This document shows, piece by piece, positions 1 through 4,693 of a DNA stretch of 25,565 nt. Within the stretch, counting starts at the first letter, position 1, and each line of letters begins with the position of its first letter. The stretch lies in IMG/VR virus record IMGVR_UViG_3300027965_000207, positions 1 through 25,565 of that record; one strand, given 5' to 3'. The notes beneath the pieces were generated by a model that made no database searches, was not told the origin of the DNA, and worked only from the letters and a program-made list of their open reading frames with translations. Both the position numbers and the translations under genes were made by a program. The DNA comes from a virus.

Positions 1-1125
1 ATGACAATGAGCGGGCGGAATCCCGAAAAGGTAGCCGCGCGCGGCTACCTTTTGAAATCGGCCGACAACCAGAGCGTGGTCATCCCGGACGGCGATTTTT
101 ACATCAACCCGAAAGCCCGCTGCCGCCGCATGATGCTGAATTCCCTCTCTGCGGAAGCTCGCCGGGTGTACGCCTGCCTGGAATTGGCGACCATGGCTTT
201 TCACCAGGAACTGGCCGTTACTATGGAGGGCGGCAAGCAACGGCCGCTTACGCCCGCCGACATTTCCCACCAGACGGGTCTATCCAAGCAGCACACCCGG
301 CGCGCTCTCGCCGAACTGGAGGCGGAAGGGCTGGTGGAGCGCCGCGCGGCGGATGGCGGCCGTTTACGCAACGGCCAAATTCTCATATACTCATGGGCGG
401 AACCGCGCAAGGCGGGAACCCAAAAAGGTAGCCGCGCGCGGCTACCTTTTCCGCACTGGTTTCCAGAGCCATGGGAGCCGCTCAAGCCCCTCATCACCCG
501 GTTAAAGCTCCAAGTGTCAATCAACGAGGTAGCCGCGCGCGACTACCTTCAGCAAGGCGCAGAAGCCGCGCGCAGCTACCAAAAAGCCGAAAAGGTAGCC
601 AGGGAATTCCTGGAAAGGGTCTGCGCGCGCCCCCCCTCTAATAAGGAAGAAAGAACTGAAAGAAAGATTGAAAGAAAGAGCGGTCTGTCGGTAGGTCAGA
701 AGGATAGTAGAAGGGACCGACCGACCGACTCCTCTTCCCCGGAGGCCGAAATCCAAAAGCTCCCCCAGGTACGGCGCCTGAGCACACGGCTGAAAGACAC
801 GCCCAGCCCGCAACTCTATGCGGACATCCTGCGCGCCCTGGCGGGCGCCCCGCTGGCGGATCTGGACGCGCGCATCGCGCTGCGCTTCGAGAAGATCACG
901 TCCCTCGGGATGCTCGTGAAACTGGCCGGCGACGTGGGCCGCGCGCACGCCGCGCGGGAGGCCGAGCGGCAGGCCGACCAACGCGCGCACGCGCGCCAGA
1001 TGGAGCGCCAGCGCCAGGCGCTGATCGCCGATCTGCGCGCGCACTGGAGCGAGTTGAGCGACGAGGACCGCGACTACTACCGCCGCGAAATCCCCGAGCT
1101 GCGGGCCGCGGGAGCCGGCGCATGA
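1..1125 (+). CDS. Winged-helix phage replication initiator-like protein
   Basis: This 374-residue protein probably binds DNA and starts phage replication, by analogy with lambda O. Residues about 45-135 look like a winged helix: a helical lead-in (SLSAEARRVYACLELATM), then PADISHQTGLSKQHTRRALAELEAEG broken by a turn, then a basic wing. Residues 140-260 are low-complexity and charged and overlie the palindromes and the A-rich tract. Residues 265-374 form a helical C-terminal part rich in Arg and Ala. The architecture of DNA-binding domain, repeat-bearing middle and C-terminal domain is that of lambda-type initiators, but I do not recognise a named family. The ATG is the first base of the window, so a start further upstream cannot be excluded. 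The last four bases overlap the next gene (ATGA), indicating translational coupling. It could instead be a transcriptional regulator; the initiator call is inference from context and repeats. Confidence 0.6.
   Translation: MTMSGRNPEKVAARGYLLKSADNQSVVIPDGDFYINPKARCRRMMLNSLSAEARRVYACLELATMAFHQELAVTMEGGKQRPLTPADISHQTGLSKQHTRRALAELEAEGLVERRAADGGRLRNGQILIYSWAEPRKAGTQKGSRARLPFPHWFPEPWEPLKPLITRLKLQVSINEVAARDYLQQGAEAARSYQKAEKVAREFLERVCARPPSNKEERTERKIERKSGLSVGQKDSRRDRPTDSSSPEAEIQKLPQVRRLSTRLKDTPSPQLYADILRALAGAPLADLDARIALRFEKITSLGMLVKLAGDVGRAHAAREAERQADQRAHARQMERQRQALIADLRAHWSELSDEDRDYYRREIPELRAAGAGA
26..53. repeat. 28-bp perfect palindrome, copy A
   Basis: The core is GGTAGCCGCGCGCGGCTACC, flanked by AAAA on the left and TTTT on the right; all 28 bases are self-complementary. 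It lies in codons 9-18 of the initiator-like gene and is read there as KVAARGYL. It could bind a dimeric protein, or form a terminator-like hairpin in RNA on either strand. Confidence 0.9.
423..450. repeat. 28-bp perfect palindrome, copy B, identical to copy A
   Basis: All 28 bases match the copy at 26-53, but this copy is read in a different codon phase (KGSRARLPF rather than KVAARGYL). Identity across two frames points to selection on the DNA or RNA rather than on the peptide, or to recent copying. Confidence 0.9.
528..547. repeat. Palindrome copy C, one mismatch in the 20-bp core
   Basis: This matches the 20-bp core of copies A and B at 19 of 20 positions; a G to A change breaks one base pair. 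It is followed by TTC rather than TTTT. Its codon phase is that of copy A (VAARDYL). Confidence 0.8.
561..580. repeat. Degenerate palindrome copy D
   Basis: This matches the core at 17 of 20 positions: AGCCGCGCGC and GCTACC are kept, and the left end and one central base differ. Its centre is 33 bp from that of copy C, about three helical turns. Confidence 0.65.
590..600. repeat. Half-site of the palindrome (AAAAGGTAGCC)
   Basis: Eleven bases match the left arm of copies A and B exactly, with no right arm. It lies 10 bp after copy D and before the A-rich tract. Confidence 0.6.
644..680 (+). repeat. A-rich purine tandem repeat (about 12-bp units)
   Basis: TGAAAGAAAGA occurs at 657-667 and again at 669-679, a period of 12. 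A weaker copy (AGGAAGAAAGAA, 9 of 12) precedes them at 644-655. One strand is almost all purine. It encodes a charged stretch (EERTERKIERKS) in the linker of the initiator-like protein. It resembles a DNA-unwinding element beside initiator sites. Confidence 0.65.
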
Positions 1126-1442
1126 GCAACCTCACGCGCATGGAGGCCTCCACGGCCTATCAGGAGCGCTTGCTGGCGCGCGTAGCGGCCGAGCAGGACG
1201 CCGCGCCGGACGATCTGATCTTCCCCGTGCATCTGGATCTGGCCGCCGTGCTGGCCCTGGTGGGCAACCTGCAACTGGCTCTGCGGCATCCGCGCAACTG
1301 CGGGCCAACGGCCGACACCGCGCGGGCCTTCATCGCCGGCATGATCGCCAAGCTCCAGGAGCACGGCTTTGCGGCGCACGCGGAACTGCTAGATCTGGGC
1401 AACCACCCGGAGCTGGACGCACGGCCGGGAGATTACGTTTGA
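1122..1442 (+). CDS. Small unknown protein coupled to the initiator gene
   Basis: This 106-residue protein overlaps the initiator-like gene by four bases (ATGA), so the two are probably translated as a unit. The middle contains a hydrophobic helix (LDLAAVLALVGNLQLALRH) followed by the segment GPTADTARAFIAGMIAKLQ, which looks amphipathic and helical. There is no signal peptide, cysteine cluster or nucleotide-binding motif. I do not recognise the family. Its place directly behind the initiator makes a role in replication possible, such as a helicase-loader partner, but nothing in the sequence shows this. The next gene begins 66 bases downstream. Confidence 0.65.
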   Translation: MSNLTRMEASTAYQERLLARVAAEQDAAPDDLIFPVHLDLAAVLALVGNLQLALRHPRNCGPTADTARAFIAGMIAKLQEHGFAAHAELLDLGNHPELDARPGDYV

Positions 1443-1508
1443 GGAGCGGGCAGATTCGCGCGGCGAGGCCGCCGGCCGCATGACCAACTGGCTCCCGTGA
1501 GGGCAGTC

Positions 1509-1805
1509 ATGAGCCACAACTTTCGCCGGCCGAAATCGTTGCTCCCTACGCCCGCCCCGAAACGCCTGCGGATGGCCGAGCAGTGGGACCAGTTCGCCCG
1601 CGCCGTTCTCCCGCCTGGCGTGAGTGAGATTCAGCGGCGGGAGATGCGGCGGGCCTTCTACGCCGGCGCCGAGTCCATCCTGTTTCGCGTGATCCAGGCT
1701 TTCGCCCCGGAATCGGAACCCACCGACGCAGACCTCCAGATCATGGAAGACTTGCATCAGGAACTCAGGGACTTCGGCGAGATGGTCAAGCAGGGCCGCG
1801 CGTGA
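1509..1805 (+). CDS. Small unknown protein, third gene of the early block
   Basis: I chose the ATG at 1509 (98 residues) because GAGGG lies eight bases upstream. A GTG at 1497 in the same frame would add four residues and would place the ribosome site inside the coding part. The N-terminus is basic (NFRRPKSLLPTPAPKRLRM). The remainder is helical (EIQRREMRRAFYAGAESILFRVIQAF) and ends in an acidic, helical tail. The family is not recognised; small helical proteins of this kind are common in phage early operons. Its stop lies 46 bp before the converging end of the minus-strand LuxR pair, so this gene probably ends the early + transcript. Confidence 0.65.
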   Translation: MSHNFRRPKSLLPTPAPKRLRMAEQWDQFARAVLPPGVSEIQRREMRRAFYAGAESILFRVIQAFAPESEPTDADLQIMEDLHQELRDFGEMVKQGRA

Positions 1806-1850
1806 GCCCGGCCCCCGGTCTGTTCGATGGAACCTACCTTGCGGTCTATT

Positions 1851-2090
1851 CTACGCCGCGAAGACTGCTTGGCAGTACGGGCAGATGAGCGAGTGGCACT
1901 CGGCCGCCTGCCGGCGCAGCCACCACGCGGCTAAGCCCGCGCGGTTCTCGACGCCGACGCGCTCGAACAACGCGGATAAGTAGACTTTCACCGTGCCCTC
2001 GCTGAGTCCCAGCCGATAAGCAATCTCTTTGTTGGCCAGGCCCTCGGCCACCAGCGCGGCGAGGTCGGCTTGGCGCTTGGTGACTTTCAT
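1851..2090 (-). CDS. Single-domain LuxR-type helix-turn-helix protein with C-terminal cysteines
   Basis: This 79-residue DNA-binding protein is almost entirely a LuxR/NarL-type domain. Residues 4-58 contain KRQADLAALVAEGLANKEIA, then YRLGLSEGTVKVYLSALFER and VGVENRAGLAAW, matching the family pattern of four helices with NKEIA and TVKVYL at the turn and recognition helix. There is no receiver or ligand domain. The tail has C65, H66, C70 and C73 (CHSLICPYC), a possible small metal knuckle, which is unusual for this family. I chose the ATG at 2090 because it overlaps the stop of the preceding gene (ATGA), a classic coupled pair. Longer in-frame starts would run through the upstream HTH gene in another frame. 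Likely role: transcription control of the phage switch (inference). Confidence 0.75.
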   Translation of the reverse strand: MKVTKRQADLAALVAEGLANKEIAYRLGLSEGTVKVYLSALFERVGVENRAGLAAWWLRRQAAECHSLICPYCQAVFAA

Positions 2091-2317
2091 GCCGCCTTGC
2101 GCCACTCCAGGCCCCACATCGCCAACTGCACCCGGTTGCGCGCGCCCACGGCCCGCGCCAGGCGCGCCACATACGTGCCCGCCGTGCCCGGGGTGAGCCC
2201 CAGCAACGCCGCAATTTCCTTGTTCGAGCATCCCCCGCAGACCAGGGCTAACACCTGGGCCTCCCGCAGCGACAGGCGCCACTCCGGGCCATCCGTCCCG
2301 CCGCTTAGCCGGCGCAT
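2087..2317 (-). CDS. Single-domain LuxR-type helix-turn-helix protein
   Basis: This 76-residue protein has a LuxR-type DNA-binding domain at about residues 13-70: WRLSLREAQVLALVCGGCSNK, EIAALLGLTPGTAGTYVARLA and GARNRVQLAMWGL. The family hallmarks RE.QVL, SNKEIA, a recognition helix and the final NR.QLA are all visible. No sensor domain is present, so activity is probably set by amount or by pairing with the second HTH protein, whose start overlaps this stop. The ATG at 2317 is the only good start, because an in-frame TAA lies a few codons upstream; GGTGGG just before it may be the ribosome site. It is first in a two-gene minus-strand unit and divergent from the gene at 2421. Confidence 0.78.
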   Translation of the reverse strand: MRRLSGGTDGPEWRLSLREAQVLALVCGGCSNKEIAALLGLTPGTAGTYVARLARAVGARNRVQLAMWGLEWRKAA

Positions 2318-2420
2318 CCCACCACTTTAGTTCTAGTACGTCCCTGACAGGCGCCGCCAGTTTCGTACCGCCAGAAGATAAGCATACCTCATTGTATGAA
2401 ATCGTGCATAAAATAAGAGC
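2318..2420. promoter_or_regulatory. Divergent control region between the LuxR pair and the NusG-side genes
   Basis: This 103-bp gap separates divergent genes and its right half is clearly AT-richer than the window. CATAC at 2383-2387 and GTATG at 2394-2398 form an inverted repeat with a 6-bp gap, a plausible operator for a dimeric HTH protein. A second, weaker pair is GTACG at 2336-2340 and CGTAC at 2364-2368. TAAAAT at 2409-2414 could be a -10 box for the + strand; a start about seven bases on would fall at the GTG at 2421, implying a leaderless message. No clear -35 was found, so promoter positions are tentative. Confidence 0.5.
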
Positions 2421-2858
2421 GTGATTCCCAGCATTGAGCTGGCTCAAGAGCAGGCCCGGCGGTTGGCCATCGTGGATGAATTCGGGGAGTTGGAGCGCCA
2501 AATCGCTGAATTCAAACCCAAAACCGAACGCCACAAGGCCCTAAAAGAGCAGATTTTAAGCTGGTACGCGGACCTGGACGGCGCCGCGACGGCGCAGGCG
2601 GAAGGCCGGCGCTACAGCGTGCAGATCGGCACGCGCCAGAACCAGCGCACCATCACCAAGCCCTGGAAAGCCTGGGCCTTGCTGCGGCGGGCCATCGGCC
2701 TGGACCAAGTGATGGAACTGGTGACCATTCCGCTGGCAGCCATCGACCGCTACATTCCCGCGGAGCAACACGCGTGGATCCTCTCCGAAGCGCGCACTGG
2801 CGCCCGGAAAGTCGTAGCGGTGGCCAAGGCCTCCGAAGTGGTGGCGCAGGCTGCCTGA
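2421..2858 (+). CDS. Unknown phage protein, coiled-coil-like N-terminus
   Basis: This 145-residue protein starts at GTG; no in-frame ATG lies near. Residues 1-50 look like a helical or coiled segment (AIVDEFGELERQIAEFKPK, then HKALKEQILSWYAD). They are followed by a small beta part (RRYSVQIGTRQNQRTI) and a helical end. This layout resembles short phage early proteins in which a helical lead is joined to a compact domain, but I cannot name the family. It is the first gene of the + unit that continues to the NusG-like gene, with 46 bases between them, and it is divergent from the LuxR pair, so it may be under that control. The start is uncertain because an upstream ribosome site is weak (AAGAG). 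Confidence 0.65.
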   Translation: MIPSIELAQEQARRLAIVDEFGELERQIAEFKPKTERHKALKEQILSWYADLDGAATAQAEGRRYSVQIGTRQNQRTITKPWKAWALLRRAIGLDQVMELVTIPLAAIDRYIPAEQHAWILSEARTGARKVVAVAKASEVVAQAA

Positions 2859-2863
2859 GATAT

Positions 2864-2905
2864 CGAAGTTTCCCGCGTGCGATGGGACTTCGCCGGCGGT
2901 AGCTG
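2864..2905 (+). promoter_or_regulatory. Leader hairpin and ops-like pause element before the NusG-like gene
   Basis: CGAAGT (2864-2869) pairs with ACTTCG (2887-2892), and CCC (2872-2874) with GGG (2884-2886), leaving a TT bulge and a 9-nt loop. Three bases on is GGCGGTAG (2895-2902), identical to the core of the E. coli ops site that recruits RfaH. T2904 and G2905 with G2895 fit the elemental pause rule G at -10, pyrimidine at -1, G at +1, and the hairpin base lies 12 nt from T2904, the spacing of a hairpin-stabilised pause. Sequence facts are direct; function is inferred. Confidence 0.45.
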
Positions 2906-3429
2906 TGCCTGAAGGCTGGTACGCGCTGATGGTGCGCACCGGACGCGAGGCCACCGTGCGCGGGCTGCTGACCCGCCGCGGCATCCAGGCCTTCCTGCCG
3001 GTGTTCCGCATCGAAACGCGCTGGAGTGACCGGCGCAAGATCCTGGAGCGACCGGTTTTCCCGAGCTATCTGTTCGCGCGCTTCCGCGCCGACGCCCGGC
3101 TGCCCATCCTGCAAGTGCCCCACGTGCTGCACATCCTGGGAGACGCCCGCGGCCCCGTGGCCGTGCCCGACGAGCAGATCGGCGCCGTGCGGCGCCTGGT
3201 AGAGACCCCCGCGGTGCCCGTGGTGCCCTGGATGTACCTCCATAGTGGCGATCGAGTCTTGGTCGAGCGCGGCCCACTGGCCGGCCTGGAGGGCCTCGTG
3301 GTGCGCACCAAAGACGCCTGCCGCGTGGTGGTGTCGGTGGACCTGATGCACCGCTCCCTAGCCGCCGAAGTGGACGCCGACAGTCTGCGCCGCCTGGCAT
3401 CCGCCCCCGAAATTCCTCGAGCTGCCTAG
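2905..3429 (+). CDS. NusG/RfaH-like transcription antitermination protein
   Basis: This 174-residue protein should bind RNA polymerase and increase processivity or block termination. Residues 5-98 are an NGN domain: WYALMVRTGREATVRGLL, GIQAFLPVFRIETRWSDRRK, then the hallmark RPVFPSYLFARF, and ending VPDEQIGAVRRLVE. Residues about 112-160 are a KOW domain (GDRVLVERGPLAGLEGLVV). The length equals that of specialised NusG paralogues (RfaH, LoaP and UpxY types). The GTG start is the reasonable choice because the NGN domain begins five residues in; its ribosome site would coincide with the ops-like GGCGGTAG. It sits between early genes and the packaging operon, where lambdoid phages keep their late antiterminator, so a late-gene role is likely but inferred. 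A housekeeping NusG is unlikely in this phage context, since sec and ribosomal genes are absent. Confidence 0.88.
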   Translation: MPEGWYALMVRTGREATVRGLLTRRGIQAFLPVFRIETRWSDRRKILERPVFPSYLFARFRADARLPILQVPHVLHILGDARGPVAVPDEQIGAVRRLVETPAVPVVPWMYLHSGDRVLVERGPLAGLEGLVVRTKDACRVVVSVDLMHRSLAAEVDADSLRRLASAPEIPRAA

Positions 3430-3434
3430 ACAGA

Positions 3435-3495
3435 ACGGAGCCCCCTCCTTTATCTGGCGGCAGGCCTTGCGCGCGCCGGGCCTGCCGCGCTCCGT
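3435..3495 (+). promoter_or_regulatory. Two-stem structured element between the NusG-like gene and the late operon
   Basis: An inner stem pairs GCGGCAGGCC (3457-3466) with GGCCTGCCGC (3479-3488), ten perfect pairs with a 12-nt loop. An outer stem pairs ACGGAGC (3435-3441) with GCTCCGT (3489-3495), seven perfect pairs. The right arms are contiguous; the left arms are separated by a 15-nt pyrimidine-rich bulge. There is no T-run after it, so it is not a standard terminator. It could be an antitermination, pausing or processing element in the RNA leader of the late genes. Confidence 0.5.
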
Positions 3496-3514
3496 CCCCG
3501 TGAGAAACGCCCCC

Positions 3515-3745
3515 ATGGCCGATCACATGCCCACGCTCATGTTCGTGCTGGCCCTGTTCTCGCTCATCAGCACCGCCCTGGGCATCTACGTGAAACTCTC
3601 CATGGCCGCGGAATTGCAGCGCACCATCAACGAGCTGAAGGACTACATGGAGCGCACCTATGTGCGGGAGAACGTCTGCCGCGAGCGCCACGCGCGGGCG
3701 CACGGGCGCGGGCACCCCCGCTTGGAACAACCGGAGGGCGCCTGA
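3515..3745 (+). CDS. Small single-pass membrane protein, holin candidate
   Basis: I chose the ATG at 3515 (76 residues); TTG and GTG codons further upstream would add residues that overlie the two-stem element. Residues 6-28 form one strong membrane helix (PTLMFVLALFSLISTALGIY). They are followed by a charged, helical, possibly coiled segment (AAELQRTINELKDYMERTY) and a basic, His- and Arg-rich tail. Small proteins with one membrane span and a charged helix include holins and other phage envelope proteins, and a place just before the terminase genes occurs for lysis genes in some phages. Nothing proves a lysis role, and no endolysin is visible in the window. Membrane insertion is well supported by sequence; function is open. 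Confidence 0.6.
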   Translation: MADHMPTLMFVLALFSLISTALGIYVKLSMAAELQRTINELKDYMERTYVRENVCRERHARAHGRGHPRLEQPEGA

Positions 3746-3748
3746 GTT

Positions 3749-4018
3749 GTGGCTGTGAATCCGCGTAGGAGACGGGTAAAAGTGGAGGATGCGGGCGGCA
3801 AGCCTGCCCCTGCTGGTGGTGAGCGCGGCGTGGCGGGACCGGAATGCGAGACCGAGGTAACCCGCGAGGCGGCCTGCCTGTTGCTGGGGCTGCAGGAGTG
3901 GCTGAGCCACCGCCCGGTGCTGCGCCAGGGCCGGCGGCGGTGGATCGAGATGGAGCAGGCGGAAGTCCAGCGCATCCTGGCACAGATCGACTACTGCCTG
4001 AACCGCTGGCCGAGCTGA
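3749..4018 (+). CDS. Small unknown protein before the terminase genes
   Basis: This 89-residue protein starts at GTG three bases after the previous stop, with GGAGGG about ten bases upstream inside the preceding gene. The first 35 residues are basic and Pro/Gly-rich and probably unstructured. The rest is helical (REAACLLLGLQEWLSHRPVL, then EMEQAEVQRILAQIDYCLNR). The family is not recognised. It lies in an unbroken + strand run leading into the small terminase gene, so it is co-transcribed with packaging genes. Confidence 0.55.
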   Translation: MAVNPRRRRVKVEDAGGKPAPAGGERGVAGPECETEVTREAACLLLGLQEWLSHRPVLRQGRRRWIEMEQAEVQRILAQIDYCLNRWPS

Positions 4019-4046
4019 GCTTCTGGCGCTGGTACGGAGACCTGGC

Positions 4047-4184
4047 ATGAGTGCCTGGCTGGATCCGGTGTTTCAAGACGAGGACGAGGAGCGCGGCCTG
4101 CAGGACTGGCTCATTTGGGACCTGCCCGGGCAGCGTCCGCGGCGGCGCGCCCGGCGCCAGCGGCGGAAGCTCCCGCGACGATGA
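4047..4184 (+). CDS. 45-residue acidic/basic small protein coupled to TerS
   Basis: This short frame has GGAG seven bases before its ATG, the best ribosome site in the neighbourhood. Its TGA overlaps the ATG of the small terminase gene (ATGA). The peptide begins with an acidic, Trp-containing half (LDPVFQDEDEERGLQDWLIW) and ends in a strongly basic half (RPRRRARRQRRKLPRR). It may be a real small nucleic-acid-binding protein, or mainly a coupling leader that sets TerS output. Coding is supported by signals and spacing; function is unknown. Confidence 0.5.
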   Translation: MSAWLDPVFQDEDEERGLQDWLIWDLPGQRPRRRARRQRRKLPRR

Positions 4185-4693
4185 AGCGCCAGAAGAAACC
4201 CTCCAAACCTTCCAAGCTGGTGGCCTTCCTGGAGGAATACCGCGAGAGCGGATCCGTCACCCTGGCCGCCAAACGCGCCGGCATCAGCCGCAACGCGCAC
4301 TATAAGCGTCTGAAGCAGGATCGCGCCTACGCCAAGGTCTTCCACGCCTGCCGCGACCAGGCCGGGGCCAGCCTGGAAGATGAAGCCATCCGGCGGGCTA
4401 CCCGCGGCGTGCTGGAACCGGTCTTTTACCAGGGCAACCGCTGCGGCTACATTCGGCGCTATTCCGATGGCCTACTGCAATTTTTGCTGAAGGGCGCACT
4501 GCCCGAGAAGTACCGGGAGCGCAGCAGCGTGGAGCACAGCGGCCCGGCGGGCGGCCCCATCGAATTCACCGACGCCACCCTGGCGCAACTGAGCGATACC
4601 GAACTTGAGTGCCTTATTGGCGTTGCCCGAAAGCTGCAGGACACTGCCGATGCTGGAGGCGGAACTGCGCCGCCGGCAGCAGAACAAGTTTAG
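4181..4693 (+). CDS. Terminase small subunit
   Basis: This 170-residue protein should recognise the pac site and load the large subunit. Residues about 12-45 contain a helix-turn-helix-like segment (SGSVTLAAKRAGISRNAHYK) after a basic N-terminus. The middle has GASLEDEAIRRATRGVLEPV and LLQFLLKGALPEKYRER, a combination typical of phage small terminases ending in Glu-rich or polar tails. P22 gp3 is about 162 residues, so the size fits. I chose ATG 4181 because it overlaps the preceding small gene; the frame is open to 4115, but that extension is Ala/Pro-rich and lies inside the other gene. The large subunit follows and overlaps its 3' end, as expected for a packaging pair. Confidence 0.85.
   Translation: MKRQKKPSKPSKLVAFLEEYRESGSVTLAAKRAGISRNAHYKRLKQDRAYAKVFHACRDQAGASLEDEAIRRATRGVLEPVFYQGNRCGYIRRYSDGLLQFLLKGALPEKYRERSSVEHSGPAGGPIEFTDATLAQLSDTELECLIGVARKLQDTADAGGGTAPPAAEQV

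Larger units (their letters stand above)
423..683 (+). other. Candidate replication origin inside the initiator gene
   Basis: Copies B, C and D and the half-site cluster at 423-600 and are followed at 636-683 by an A-rich, purine-biased stretch that stands out in this GC-rich window. Binding sites beside an easily melted tract, inside the gene for the presumed binding protein, is the arrangement of the lambda O/ori region. Sites and tract are seen directly; origin function is inferred. Confidence 0.45.

Noticed and set aside
26-600. CRISPR-like repeats
   Set aside because: Spacing is irregular (about 400, 100 and 33 bp), the units lie inside a coding frame, and there are no cas genes.
1077-1084. 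GGCGGTAG on the - strand
   Set aside because: It falls inside codons of the initiator gene with no hairpin or gene downstream; taken as a chance copy and used as a background reminder.
1393-1500. Open, coding-like stretch (GREITFEERADSRGEAAGRM) between two early genes
   Set aside because: It has no usable start until ATG 1480, and a stop at 1390 blocks upstream reading. It could be a frameshift remnant, but this cannot be shown.
2750-4048. 432-codon - strand frame over the NusG-like gene and its neighbours
   Set aside because: Composition is Arg/Pro/Gly-rich, it has no domain, and it crosses several well-supported + genes and the structured leader.
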